DNA from: Lichenicoccus sp964246745
GTDB taxonomy: Bacteria; Pseudomonadota; Alphaproteobacteria; Acetobacterales; Acetobacteraceae
Direction: 5' to 3'
Assembly: GCA_964246745.1 (NCBI GenBank)
Contig: CAXTRK010000012.1
Span: 1 to 64,000, forward strand
DNA: 64,000 nt
Position 1 is the first letter of the stretch. Each line of letters opens with the position of its first letter. The notes under the pieces are model-generated. The model had not been told where the DNA came from. It was given only the letters and a program-made list of their open reading frames with translations, and did not search any database. The position numbers and the translations under genes are program-made. Positions 25,248-34,244 of the stretch are shown in pieces.

Positions 25248-28200
25248 TCAGCCAATCGACATCAGGCTGGCATTGCCGCCGGCGGCGGCGGTGTTGACGC
25301 AGAGGCTGCGTTCACGCAGCAGGAACTCGACGGGATAGTCGATGCCCGCCAAAAGCTCGTGCGTGGAAAGCGCCAGGATCGGCACGATCGCGCCGTCGCG
25401 TTGCGCGATGCGGACCGAGAAACCGGGCAGCGCGTCGCCGTCGCCTTCGAACACGGCGACGGAAGGGGTGCCTGTGTCGCGCCAGAACCGATGCAGCGAC
25501 GGCGGCAGGCTTGCGAGAAGTTCGGCGTGGCGGTCCGCATCGTCGACGATGGCGGTGTTGCCGGTGGCGAACAGGGCGGCGAGTTGCAGCAGCAGCCCGT
25601 TGCGGGTTGCGGCCTGGCACAGCACATGTCCCGCGGGATGCAGGCTGTAGCTGTTGCGTTCGCCGACCGGACCCGCGAGCGGCAGTTCGGCTCCCAGCGG
25701 GGAGCGCGCGGCGAGAGCGCGGACGCGCCCGGCCAGCGCCGCCTCGCCGCCTGCGTCAAGATGCTCGGCGAGCAGGCGTGAGGCCTCCGTGGTGGCGGCT
25801 CCGCTGGGCAGGCCGGTGTGCACCGGAAGTGCGGAGAGCAGCCGGCGCAGAGTGAGCGGGCCGCCGGCCTTGGGGCCGGTGCCGGAGAGACCGTAGCCGC
25901 CGAACGGCTGGCTGCCGACGACGGCGCCGACGATGTTGCGATTGACGTAGAGATTGCCGGCCGGCGCGCGCGCGGTCACGTGCGCCACGGTCTCGTCGAG
26001 GCGGGTATGCACGCCGAAGGTCAGCGCGTAGCCGGTATCGGCGATCTCTGTAAGCAATGCGTCAAGACGCTCGCGCCGGTAGCGGACCACGTGCAGGACC
26101 GGGCCGAATACCTCCCGCTCAAGGTCGGAGACACGGGCGATTTCGATCAGGGTGGGCGCCATGAAGCTGCCGGAGGCGCACTCCTCGGGCAAAGCCAGGC
26201 TGTGCACGGCGTGACCCGCCTGCCGCATACGCGCGACATGGTCGGTGACCGCCTCGCGCGCGGCATCGTCGATCAGCGGCCCGATGTCGGTCTGCAACCG
26301 GTCGGGCGCCCCTATGCGCAGTTCCGCCATCGCGCCGCGCAGCATGGCGAGCGTGCGGTCGGCGATGTCCTCCTGCAGGCAGAGCAGACGCAGCGCCGAG
26401 CAGCGCTGTCCGGCGGAGTTGAAGGCCGACGCGATCACGTCGACCACGACCTGCTCGGTCAGCGCCGAGCTGTCGACGACCATGGCATTCTGGCCGCCGG
26501 TCTCGGCGACGAAGGGGACCAGGCGGCCGGCGGCGTTCAGGCGCGGCGCCAGGCTGCGCTGGATGGAGCGGGCCACTCCAGTCGATCCCGTGAACAGCAC
26601 GCCGGCGACCGCGTCGTGCGCGACCAGGGCGGCGCCGGCCTCGCCGTCGCCGGGCACGAGCTGCAGCGCGGTGTCCGGAACGCCGGCCTCGTGCAGCAGA
26701 CGCACGGCGGCGGCGGCGATCAGCGGGGTCTGCTCGGCGGGCTTGGCCAGCACCGCGTTGCCAGCGGCCAGGGCGGCCGCGACCTGCCCGGTGAAGATGG
26801 AAAGCGGAAAGTTCCAGGGGCTGATGCAGACCACGCAACCGAGCGGGCGATGCGTGTCGTTGCTGAACCCGTCACGGATCGCGGCGGCATAATAGCGCAG
26901 GAAATCGACCGCCTCGCGGACCTCGCCGATGGCGTCCGCCATGATCTTGCCCGACTCGCGCACGATCAGGCCGATCAAGGTCGGCATCCTCGCCTCGATC
27001 AAAGCGGCGGCGCGCGTGAGGATCTGCGCGCGCTGTTCGGGAGGCGTGGCGCTCCAGAGCGGCAGCCCCTCGCCTGCCCGCTCGAACAAGGCCGGCACCG
27101 CCTCGGCGGGCGTATGGCGGACGGTGCCGACCTGGTCGCGCCAGTCGGCGGGGTTGCGCACGGCGATGAGGCCGGTGGCTGCGACCGGCGGCTCGGCGGT
27201 CCAGCCGACCGAGGTGCTGGCCAGCACTGCCGCCGAGAGCGACGCCAGCCGCTGCTCGCTGGCGAGGTCGAGGCCTTCCGAATTGAGCCTCTCGCCGCCG
27301 AACAGCGCCCGTGGCAGCACGATGCGCGGATCGCCGGCGCCAACCGGCAGACGTGAGGCGACCACGGTCGCGGGATCGGCGACCAGCGCGTCGAGTGCAA
27401 CACGGGCATCGCCGATACGGTTCACGAACGACGTGTTGGCGCCGTTCTCGAGCAGGCGCCGGACCAGATAGGCGAGCAGGGTTTCGTGGGTGCCGACCGG
27501 CGCGTAGATCCGGCAGGGACGATCGAGCTTGTGCGGTCCGACCACCTCCTCGTAGAGCGGCTCGCCCATGCCGTGCAGGCACTGGAACTCATACTGGCCG
27601 ACATGGAAATCGGGTCCGGCCATGGCGTGGATGCTGGCGAGCGTGCGGGCATTGTGGGTGGCGAATTGCGGGAACACCGCGTCCGAGGCGGCGAGCAGGC
27701 GTTTGGCGCAGGCGATGTAGCTGACATCGGTGTGCGCCTTGCGGGTGAACACCGGAAAACCGTCCAGCCCGTCCTGCTGGGCGCGCTTGATTTCGCTATC
27801 CCAGTAGGCGCCCTTGACCAGACGCAGCATGACACGGCGCTCGGTTCGCCTGGCAAGAGCGATGATCCAGTCGATCACGAACACGGCGCGCTTCTGGTAG
27901 GCCTGCACGACAAAGCCGATGCCGTTCCAGCCGGCGAGCGACGGGTTCGCGCAGAGCGCCTCCAGCAGGTCGAGCGAGAGCTCCAGCCGATCGGCCTCCT
28001 CGGCGTCGATATTGAGGCCGATATCGTAGCTTCGGGCCAGGCTGGCGAGCGCGGTGAGACGCGGCAGCAGTTCGTCCATCACCCGACCGCGCTGGGCGCG
28101 GCTGTAGCGCGGATGCAGCGCCGACAGCTTGATCGAGATGCCGGGTCCTTCATGGATGCCGCGCCCCGCGGACGCACGGCCGATGGCGTGGATCGCCTGC

Positions 28201-29042
28201 TCGTAGTCGGCGGTGTAGCGGGCGGCGTCCTCTGCGGTCAGCGCCGCCTCGCCAAGCATGTCGTAGGAGTGGCGGAAGCCCTGGCGTTCCAGGCGGCGGC
28301 TGTTGGCAAGCGCCTCGGCGATGGTCTGGCCGGTGACGAACTGCTCGCCCATCATGCGCATCGCCATGTCGACGCCGCGACGGATCAGCGGCTCGCCGCC
28401 ACGGCCGATCAGCCCGGTGAGCGCCGCCGTCAGACCGGTTTCGCTGCTGGTCGCGGTCAGCTTGCCGGTCACCAGCAGGCCCCAGGTGGCGGCGTTGACG
28501 AACAAGGAGGGCGAGCGGCCGAGATGGGACTGCCAGTTGCCGGTGCTGATCTTGTCGCGGATCAGCGCATCACGGGTGGCGCGGTCGGGAATACGCAGCA
28601 GCGCCTCCGCCAGGCACATCAGCGCCACTCCCTCCTGGCTGGAGAGATCGTATTCCTTGATCAGGCCCTCGACCCCGCCGCGCGCCGGCTTGTTCCTGAG
28701 CGCCGCGACCAGCGTGCGGGCGAGCGTGTCGGCGGCCTCGGAGATGGCAGGCGGCAGCGCGGACGCCGCCAGCAGCAGCGGCATCGCCTCCTCCTCGGGC
28801 ATCCGGCAGGCGGCGGTGATGCGGGCACGGGCGACGCTCTGCGGCTGCACCGATCGGGCGAACTCAAGGAATGGCCAGGAAGCGTCCGACGTCGAAGGCG
28901 CGCGCTCCGCCTGGCCATCGAGTGCGGCCAGGATGGCCTGCTTGGCGATCCAGTGCGGCGTGCGTCCCTGGCTCTCCGCCGCCTCGCGCAGCCGTCCACG
29001 CAGCGCATCGCCGATCTTCACGCCGATGGTGGTGCTGGCCAT
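25248..29042 (-). CDS. putA: Trifunctional PutA: repressor, proline dehydrogenase and P5C dehydrogenase
   Basis: 1,264 residues from ATG 29042 (GGAGG upstream). Residues 1-45 are a ribbon-helix-helix DNA-binding domain (STTIGVKIGDALRGRLREAA...RTPHWIAKQAILAAL), very close to that of E. coli PutA. The FAD-dependent proline dehydrogenase barrel follows (RYSRAQRGRVMDEL, RLVKGAYWDSEIKRAQ, PQFATHNARTLA). Residues about 630-1100 are the aldehyde dehydrogenase, with the Glu in FVAETGGQNAM and the catalytic Cys in FNSAGQRCSALRLL. A C-terminal domain of about 170 residues completes the long type. It converts proline to glutamate. GTTGCA sites lie directly upstream, consistent with autorepression. Confidence 0.95.
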   Translation of the reverse strand: MASTTIGVKIGDALRGRLREAAESQGRTPHWIAKQAILAALDGQAERAPSTSDASWPFLEFARSVQPQSVARARITAACRMPEEEAMPLLLAASALPPAISEAADTLARTLVAALRNKPARGGVEGLIKEYDLSSQEGVALMCLAEALLRIPDRATRDALIRDKISTGNWQSHLGRSPSLFVNAATWGLLVTGKLTATSSETGLTAALTGLIGRGGEPLIRRGVDMAMRMMGEQFVTGQTIAEALANSRRLERQGFRHSYDMLGEAALTAEDAARYTADYEQAIHAIGRASAGRGIHEGPGISIKLSALHPRYSRAQRGRVMDELLPRLTALASLARSYDIGLNIDAEEADRLELSLDLLEALCANPSLAGWNGIGFVVQAYQKRAVFVIDWIIALARRTERRVMLRLVKGAYWDSEIKRAQQDGLDGFPVFTRKAHTDVSYIACAKRLLAASDAVFPQFATHNARTLASIHAMAGPDFHVGQYEFQCLHGMGEPLYEEVVGPHKLDRPCRIYAPVGTHETLLAYLVRRLLENGANTSFVNRIGDARVALDALVADPATVVASRLPVGAGDPRIVLPRALFGGERLNSEGLDLASEQRLASLSAAVLASTSVGWTAEPPVAATGLIAVRNPADWRDQVGTVRHTPAEAVPALFERAGEGLPLWSATPPEQRAQILTRAAALIEARMPTLIGLIVRESGKIMADAIGEVREAVDFLRYYAAAIRDGFSNDTHRPLGCVVCISPWNFPLSIFTGQVAAALAAGNAVLAKPAEQTPLIAAAAVRLLHEAGVPDTALQLVPGDGEAGAALVAHDAVAGVLFTGSTGVARSIQRSLAPRLNAAGRLVPFVAETGGQNAMVVDSSALTEQVVVDVIASAFNSAGQRCSALRLLCLQEDIADRTLAMLRGAMAELRIGAPDRLQTDIGPLIDDAAREAVTDHVARMRQAGHAVHSLALPEECASGSFMAPTLIEIARVSDLEREVFGPVLHVVRYRRERLDALLTEIADTGYALTFGVHTRLDETVAHVTARAPAGNLYVNRNIVGAVVGSQPFGGYGLSGTGPKAGGPLTLRRLLSALPVHTGLPSGAATTEASRLLAEHLDAGGEAALAGRVRALAARSPLGAELPLAGPVGERNSYSLHPAGHVLCQAATRNGLLLQLAALFATGNTAIVDDADRHAELLASLPPSLHRFWRDTGTPSVAVFEGDGDALPGFSVRIAQRDGAIVPILALSTHELLAGIDYPVEFLLRERSLCVNTAAAGGNASLMSIG

Positions 29043-29073
29043 TTCGCCTCCGTTGGTCCGGTCTGCCTGCCTG

Positions 29074-29144
29074 GTTGCACCTTTACTTTGATCCCATGGC
29101 AACACCGGTGCAACCACGATAAACCAGGTACAACCCGTGTTGCC
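29074..29144. promoter_or_regulatory. PutA operator cluster in the divergent putA/permease promoter
   Basis: The known PutA recognition sequence GTTGCA occurs exactly at 29074-29079 (+) and 29109-29114 (-). One-mismatch copies lie at 29098-29103 (GTTGCC, -), 29129-29134 (GTTGTA, -) and 29139-29144 (GTTGCC, +). Five sites in 71 bp between putA and the permease match the put control region of enterobacteria, where PutA represses both genes until proline draws it to the membrane. Confidence 0.65.
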
Positions 29145-29158
29145 GCCAAGGATTTACG

Positions 29159-30523
29159 ATGACCCTGAACGCGGATGCGAGCCCCTCGCTGGCCAGGTCG
29201 CTCAGGCCGCGTCACGTGTCGATGATCGCCTTGGGCGGCGTCGTCGGCGCGGGATTGTTCGTCGGCAGTTCGGCGGCGATCGCCCAGGCCGGCCCGGCCT
29301 GCATGCTGGCCTACCTGCTGGCCGGGATGATCAGCTTCCTGATGATGCGCATGTTGGGCGAGATGGCGGTGGCGCGGCCCGGCCAAGGCTCGTTCAACAT
29401 CTATATCGGCCTTGCCCTTGGGGCGTCCGCACGCTTCGTCGCCGGCTGGCTCTACTGGTATTTCTGGGTGATCGTGGTCGGCGCGGAGACCATCGCCGGA
29501 GCGACCCTGATCCATGGCTTCGCTCCACTGGCGCCGGTCTGGGTTCTGGGGATCGCGCTGATCGCCGCGATGACCTTGGCCAACCTGATGTCGGTACGAT
29601 CGTACGGCGAGTTCGAGTTCTGGTTCTCGCTGCTCAAGGTCGGCGCGATCGGGCTGTTCGTGCTGGCCTGCGCCGCGTGGATGACGCGGGCCGGGTTCAT
29701 GGACGGCCTTGTGTTCACCAACCTCACGGCGCATGGCGGCTTCGCGCCGCACGGGCTGCTTGCGGCTCTGGCGACCGTGCCGGTGGTGATCTTCTCGCTG
29801 ACCGGCTCGGAGATCGCCAGCATCGCGGCAGCCGAATCGGACGATCCGGCGCGCAACGTGGCGGCCGCCTCGCGCACCGTGGCGCTGCGCATCCTGATGT
29901 TCTATGTCGCGTCGATCTTCGTGATCGTCTGCATCGTGCCGTGGAACGAGATACGCGCGGGACATTCGCCGTTCGTCGCGGCGATGGAGGTGATCGGGTT
30001 GCCCGGCGGACGATTGGTGATGCGCGCGGTCGTGCTGGTGGCGGTGCTGTCCTGCCTCAACTCCGGACTCTATGTGGCCTCGCGCATCCTGCGCGAGCTG
30101 GCGGCGGCGGGCGATGCTCCGCCCGGTTTCGCACGAATGGGGCTCCGACAGGTGCCGGTCCCGGCGATCCTGGCCGCAAGCCTGTCCGGATGTCTCGTCA
30201 GCATCGCGTCGGTGACCTCGCCGGACCTGGTGTTCGCCTTCCTGCTCAACACCTCTGGGGCGGTGATCCTGGTGATCTACGCCATGATTGCCGCCGCCCA
30301 GATCAGCGCCCGTCGTGCCATGCAGGCCGCAGGCCAAACCCCCGAATTCAGGATGTGGGGTTTTCCGTGGCTCAGCTACACGGCGATTGCCGCGATGGCC
30401 TGCGTGCTGATCGCCATGGCCGCGCTTCGGGCGGAACGGGCGCAGTTCGAGGCTAGCCTGTGCAGCGTCGCTTTGGTGATCGCGGTGCAATCGGTTCGCC
30501 GCCGGCCTCGCGCATCTTTGTAG
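29159..30523 (+). CDS. Amino acid permease (APC superfamily), probable proline/GABA-type importer
   Basis: 454 residues with 12 spans. The N-terminal SLRPRHVSMIALGGVVGAGLFVGSS is the signature of the AAT family (GabP/ProY/AnsP/LysP). SLTGSEIASIAAAESDDPARN is the conserved loop after TM6. It imports an amino acid by proton symport. It is divergent from putA with GTTGCA sites between them, so proline is the likely substrate, replacing the usual PutP; this is inference. The start is 15 bp downstream of the last GTTGCC site, so repression would be effective. Confidence 0.83.
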   Translation: MTLNADASPSLARSLRPRHVSMIALGGVVGAGLFVGSSAAIAQAGPACMLAYLLAGMISFLMMRMLGEMAVARPGQGSFNIYIGLALGASARFVAGWLYWYFWVIVVGAETIAGATLIHGFAPLAPVWVLGIALIAAMTLANLMSVRSYGEFEFWFSLLKVGAIGLFVLACAAWMTRAGFMDGLVFTNLTAHGGFAPHGLLAALATVPVVIFSLTGSEIASIAAAESDDPARNVAAASRTVALRILMFYVASIFVIVCIVPWNEIRAGHSPFVAAMEVIGLPGGRLVMRAVVLVAVLSCLNSGLYVASRILRELAAAGDAPPGFARMGLRQVPVPAILAASLSGCLVSIASVTSPDLVFAFLLNTSGAVILVIYAMIAAAQISARRAMQAAGQTPEFRMWGFPWLSYTAIAAMACVLIAMAALRAERAQFEASLCSVALVIAVQSVRRRPRASL

Positions 30524-30548
30524 ATCGTGACACTGACGCGAAGCGGGA

Positions 30549-30992
30549 TCAGAACATACAGACCAGGGTCATGCCGCCCAGCATGATCGCGCCGCCGACG
30601 ATGCGCCAGAGATTGGCGGGATGGACGGAGAAACCGAGCAGTCCGTAATTGTCCAGCAGGATCGACGTGATCATGGTCGCGGTGATCACCAGGCCGTTGA
30701 ACGCGGCGCCGCCGAGCCTGCCGGCATAGAGCAGCGTGGTGATCACCGGAACCCCGGCGATGGCGGTTCCGGCCCAGGCCCACCACGGCGTGGCGGCGAT
30801 GCTGGACAGGCTGGGAAACCGCTCCCGCGCGATCAGCACACCGCCAAGCAGCACCAGACCGGCGATGGCGCAGACCATCACCGATGCCCACCAGGGTCGG
30901 CCCATGGTCTCGTTGAGCTTGGCATTGGTGCCGGCATGGATGGCATTGAGGATGCCGGCAAACAGCGGGATCACGTAGGCAAGGATGTTCAT
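30549..30992 (-). CDS. YdcZ-like DMT family membrane protein (DUF606)
   Basis: 147 residues with five hydrophobic segments. AGILNAIHAGTNAKLNETMGRPWWASVM and PWWAWAGTAIAGVPVITTLLYAGRLGGAAFNGLVITATMITSILLDNYGLLGF are diagnostic of the DMT_YdcZ family. Members are small multidrug-resistance-like transporters of unknown substrate and often work as pairs or homodimers. It is convergent with the permease and followed by a YetF-like gene in the same direction (25 bp between the frames). Confidence 0.78.
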   Translation of the reverse strand: MNILAYVIPLFAGILNAIHAGTNAKLNETMGRPWWASVMVCAIAGLVLLGGVLIARERFPSLSSIAATPWWAWAGTAIAGVPVITTLLYAGRLGGAAFNGLVITATMITSILLDNYGLLGFSVHPANLWRIVGGAIMLGGMTLVCMF

Positions 30993-31017
30993 CGCAACCG
31001 ATCCGATCTGCTGTGGA

Positions 31018-31497
31018 TCACTGGCCGGGTTCCTCGGAGGAGGTTGGAGAGTCGTTGTCCGTCATCTCGATGATCGACACCTTGCCGTCGCGCTCGGCGA
31101 TCGCGTAGCGCACCTGTGCCATGCCGCGGAGGCCGCGCTGCCTGGCCGCGGCGAGCACGTCCTGCTCCTGCAGGCGGAGCCAGCGCATGCGGCGCTCGTG
31201 CCAGCGGCCCTTCTCGTAAACAACCACCGGGGTTCCGTCGATGAGATGCTCGACCCTGACCGAGCGCGCCTTCGCCCAGGAGGCGAAGATATGCATGACG
31301 CCGATGGTGCAGATGGCGGTGTAGGCGGCGGTCAGGGAATGGTCCGCGCCGAGCACCGAGGTGATGGCCAAGCCGCCGAACAGAAACAGGACGATGAGGT
31401 CGAACGGCGCCATCTGGCTTGCGGTGCGCCGTCCGATCAGCCGTACCGCCAGCAGCAGGATCCAGTAGGCGGCGGCGGCGCGCAGGATGATGCTCAT
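31018..31497 (-). CDS. YetF-like DUF421 membrane protein
   Basis: 159 residues from ATG 31497. Three N-terminal spans (YWILLLAVRLIGRRTASQMAPFDLIVLFLFGGLA) carry the DUF421 motif R(L)xGRR...(M)xPFDLIVL. A cytoplasmic alpha/beta domain follows, with GTPVVVYEKGRWHERRMRWLRLQEQDVLAAARQRGL. Function is unknown; in Bacillus these proteins affect membrane fluidity and spore phospholipids. It starts 5 bp after the stop of the upstream hypothetical gene on the same strand, so the pair is co-transcribed. Confidence 0.75.
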   Translation of the reverse strand: MSIILRAAAAYWILLLAVRLIGRRTASQMAPFDLIVLFLFGGLAITSVLGADHSLTAAYTAICTIGVMHIFASWAKARSVRVEHLIDGTPVVVYEKGRWHERRMRWLRLQEQDVLAAARQRGLRGMAQVRYAIAERDGKVSIIEMTDNDSPTSSEEPGQ

Positions 31498-31501
31498 CGC
31501 G

Positions 31502-32017
31502 TCATGGCACGACGAACAGCCTGACCGGCAGGACAGGACGATCATCGAGCCGCAGCTTCAACGAGACGAAGCCGATCCCGGTGGGCTCCGCGAACAGCCG
31601 GATCTCGGTGCCCGCGCAATGCGCAGGATCGAGCGCGTAGCGCAGCGCGATGCCGTCCGGAAGCGGGGTCGAGGAGAGTGGCCGGGGCATGATCCGCAGC
31701 AGCCCCATAGGCTCGATGAACGTGTTGTTCAGCCGGATCGTGGCGCCGTCCGCGCAGGACACCGGCCGGAGATGCAGGGTGATCATGGTCTGGTCGCCGA
31801 AGCGGCTGACCGGCTCGAAGTCGACCGCAAGGCCGCTGGCCTTCGAGCGTACGGTGTGATGGCTGTATGGGCCGCGACCGAGCAGGCCGACCAGGCCTGC
31901 TGCCACAACCAGAAGCATCACCAGACGGCCGCAGAGCTCCGTCACACGCCAGCGACGCTCGAAGCGCTCATCGTAACCAACCTGGACTTCGTCGTCGACA
32001 GGATCGAAATGCCGCAT
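31502..32017 (-). CDS. Hypothetical single-span membrane protein paired with the DUF421 gene
   Basis: 171 residues. A charged N-terminus with RFERRWRV is followed by one hydrophobic span (LVMLLVVAAGLVGLLG, about 30-46) and a periplasmic beta-rich domain of about 120 residues (FGDQTMITLHLRPVSCADGATIRLNNTFIEPMGLLRIMP) with two cysteines. I know the arrangement as a conserved companion of DUF421 genes but not a function. The stop lies 4 bp before the DUF421 start, so the two products probably act together in the membrane. Confidence 0.6.
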   Translation of the reverse strand: MRHFDPVDDEVQVGYDERFERRWRVTELCGRLVMLLVVAAGLVGLLGRGPYSHHTVRSKASGLAVDFEPVSRFGDQTMITLHLRPVSCADGATIRLNNTFIEPMGLLRIMPRPLSSTPLPDGIALRYALDPAHCAGTEIRLFAEPTGIGFVSLKLRLDDRPVLPVRLFVVP

Positions 32018-32058
32018 CGCCGGCTCCCGCGGGATCAGCCTTGCTGAACGGCACCCGG

Positions 32059-33165
32059 TCAGAGCGGTTCCGGAGCGGTCGGTTCCTCCGTCAGCGCGCC
32101 CGCGGCCAGAATGCGATGGCGGAGCTGGTCCAGCGGATGCCAGGCGCCATCCTGCTTGAAATGCCAGAAGGTCCAGCCATTGCAGGACGGCGCATTGGTC
32201 AGCGCGGCGCCAACCTGATGGATCGAGCCGCGTATGGAGCCGGCGGTCAGGCTGCCATCGGGTGCGACGGTGGCACTCACTCGTTGATGCCGGTCGGCGA
32301 GCACGGTGCCGGCAGGCAGCATGCCGCGCTCCACCAGGCTGCCGAACGGCACCCGCGGCGTGTCGCGGTGGTTGCTGGTGGTGCCGACGCTCTGCATCGG
32401 CAACGGCCGCTCACGCCGCACACGGCCGATCGCCGCCTCGGCATAGTCCGGGTGGCGTTCGATGCCGATGAAGCGGCGGCGCAGGCGACGCGCCATCGCG
32501 GGTGTCGTGCCGGTGCCGGCGAACGGGTCGAGCACGATGTCGTCGATGCCGGTGCTGGCGAGCAGGATACGGTGCAGCAGGGCCTCTGGCTTCTGGGTCG
32601 GATGCAGCTTCAAGCCGTATTCGTTGCGCAGCCGCTCGGCGCCGGTGCAGAGCGGCAACAGCCAGTCGCTGCGCATCTGCACGTCATCGTTGAGCGACTT
32701 CATTGCCTGGTAGTTGAAGCGGTAGCGGCTGCGCTTCTCGCGCGCCGCCCAGATCATCGTCTCATGGGCGTTGGTGAAGCGTCGGCCGCGGAAATTCGGC
32801 ATCGGGTTCGACTTGCGCCAGATCACGTCGTTCAACACCCAGAAGCCGAGATCCTGCAGGATGGCGCCGATGCGGAAGATGTTGTGATAGGACCCGATCA
32901 CCCAGAGCGTGCCGTCCTTGCGGAGCAGGCGCCTGGTCTCGGCGAGCCAATCACGGGTGAAGCGGTCATATTCCGCAAAGTCGCCAAAGCGGTCCCACTC
33001 GTCATCGACCGCATCGACCAGGCTGTCGTCCGGACGCCGCAGTTCACCCTGAAGCTGCAAGTTGTAAGGCGGATCGGCGAACACGCAGTCGATGCTGGCG
33101 GACGGGAGCATACGCATCAACTCGACGCAGTCTCCCACCAGCACCTGATCAAGCGGGAGTTCCAT
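32059..33165 (-). CDS. ccrM: Cell-cycle-regulated DNA adenine methyltransferase CcrM
   Basis: 368 residues from ATG 33165 (GGGAGT before it). A beta-class N6-adenine methyltransferase: the catalytic motif IV DPPY (FADPPYNLQLQGEL, near residue 32) comes before the SAM-binding motif LDPFAGTGTTPAMAR (near 225). The C-terminal 90 residues (PFGSLVERGMLPAG...VGAALTNAPSCNGWTFWHF) are the RAMA-type extension that sets CcrM apart from shorter enzymes. In alphaproteobacteria CcrM methylates GANTC late in the cell cycle and controls cell-cycle genes. rnhB lies 14 bp upstream in the same direction, as in many relatives. Confidence 0.93.
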   Translation of the reverse strand: MELPLDQVLVGDCVELMRMLPSASIDCVFADPPYNLQLQGELRRPDDSLVDAVDDEWDRFGDFAEYDRFTRDWLAETRRLLRKDGTLWVIGSYHNIFRIGAILQDLGFWVLNDVIWRKSNPMPNFRGRRFTNAHETMIWAAREKRSRYRFNYQAMKSLNDDVQMRSDWLLPLCTGAERLRNEYGLKLHPTQKPEALLHRILLASTGIDDIVLDPFAGTGTTPAMARRLRRRFIGIERHPDYAEAAIGRVRRERPLPMQSVGTTSNHRDTPRVPFGSLVERGMLPAGTVLADRHQRVSATVAPDGSLTAGSIRGSIHQVGAALTNAPSCNGWTFWHFKQDGAWHPLDQLRHRILAAGALTEEPTAPEPL

Positions 33166-33179
33166 CGCGTCGCGCGATT

Positions 33180-33791
33180 TCAGGCGGACGCCGCGAGTTG
33201 CCGGACCAGCCCGAACCCCGCCCGATGATGCCGGCTTGGGCCGATGGCGCGCAGCACGCGCCGGTGGGTCGGTGTCGCATAGCCGGCGTTTTGGTCCCAG
33301 CCATAATGCGGCAGCCGAGCGGCCAGGCGCGCCATCAGCCGATCGCGCGTCACCTTGGCGATGATCGAGGCGGCGGCGATCGACAGGCTGAGCCCGTCGC
33401 CGCCGACTACGCACTGCACTGGGCATTCGAGACCCGGATGCTGATTGCCGTCGACCAGCACCAGTTCGGGAGGCGTGGACAGCTTCCATACGGCCCGGCG
33501 CATCGCCAGCAGGCTGGCGCGCAAGATGTTCAGCGAGGTTATTTCGCCAACCGAGGCGGCGCCGATACCGATTTCAATGCCTGGGCAGCCGCGAAGCAGG
33601 CGATACGCCTCCAGACGCCGAGACACGCAGAGAAGCTTGGAGTCGTCGATGCGGTCTGCCAACTCGATCGGAACACCGTGCCCGAAGACCACACAAGCCG
33701 CTACCACTGGCCCTGCGAGCGGTCCGCGGCCGACTTCGTCCACCCCCGCCACCCGGCCGCCATGCATGATCTCGCGCGTATAGTCCGGCAT
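33180..33791 (-). CDS. rnhB: Ribonuclease HII
   Basis: 203 residues from ATG 33791 (GAGGTGG upstream). Motifs: AGVDEVGRGPLAGPVVAACV near residue 18 (catalytic Asp and Glu), ELVLVDGNQHPGL near 108 (third Asp), and LSLSIAAASIIAKVTRDRLM near 135. It removes RNA from RNA-DNA hybrids and single ribonucleotides from DNA. Probably co-transcribed with ccrM downstream. Confidence 0.92.
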   Translation of the reverse strand: MPDYTREIMHGGRVAGVDEVGRGPLAGPVVAACVVFGHGVPIELADRIDDSKLLCVSRRLEAYRLLRGCPGIEIGIGAASVGEITSLNILRASLLAMRRAVWKLSTPPELVLVDGNQHPGLECPVQCVVGGDGLSLSIAAASIIAKVTRDRLMARLAARLPHYGWDQNAGYATPTHRRVLRAIGPSRHHRAGFGLVRQLAASA

Positions 33792-33893
33792 GGCCACCTC
33801 AGCGTGGCAGCGTCGCACGATCCGGAGCGCGAATCGCGCCTAGCTGCTCATGACGGCATGCAAACCACTATCCCAGGCCGCAAGGCAAGCGGC

Positions 33894-34187
33894 TCAACGC
33901 TTTCGCGACGGGATCAGCATCAGGCCGATGATGAAACCAAGCAGTGCGGCAATGCCGAGAGCGGCGAGCGGATTGTCGCGCACCATTTCGGTTGCCATTT
34001 CCAGCCGGTCCTGCGCCATATCCAGGCCGTCATCGACGGTGTCGCCGAATTGCCGCTGGGCGCTGCCCGTGGCCTGATCGAGCTTGCCCTCGCCTTGCAG
34101 GCTCGTATCGCCGGTGAGGCCGCCGGCGGCATCCTTGACCTTGCCAAGACCCTCGGTCGCGGCACCCTTGATCGTGTTCTCGCTCAT
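33894..34187 (-). CDS. CsbD-family stress protein with C-terminal membrane anchor
   Basis: 97 residues. The N-terminal half is a CsbD-like hydrophilic repeat (NTIKGAATEGLGKVKDAAGGLTGDTSLQGEGKLDQATG). The C-terminus has one hydrophobic segment (PLAALGIAALLGFIIGLMLI) and a short basic tail, resembling a fusion with an ElaB/YqjD-type anchor. CsbD proteins are induced by general stress; the molecular role is unknown. A second protein of the same design is at 45971-46225. Confidence 0.78.
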   Translation of the reverse strand: MSENTIKGAATEGLGKVKDAAGGLTGDTSLQGEGKLDQATGSAQRQFGDTVDDGLDMAQDRLEMATEMVRDNPLAALGIAALLGFIIGLMLIPSRKR

Positions 34188-34244
34188 TGTCTCTCCTCGC
34201 GCCCTGTGCCCGCTGGCTTATGGTTCCGAAACGAAGGTCTGGTT

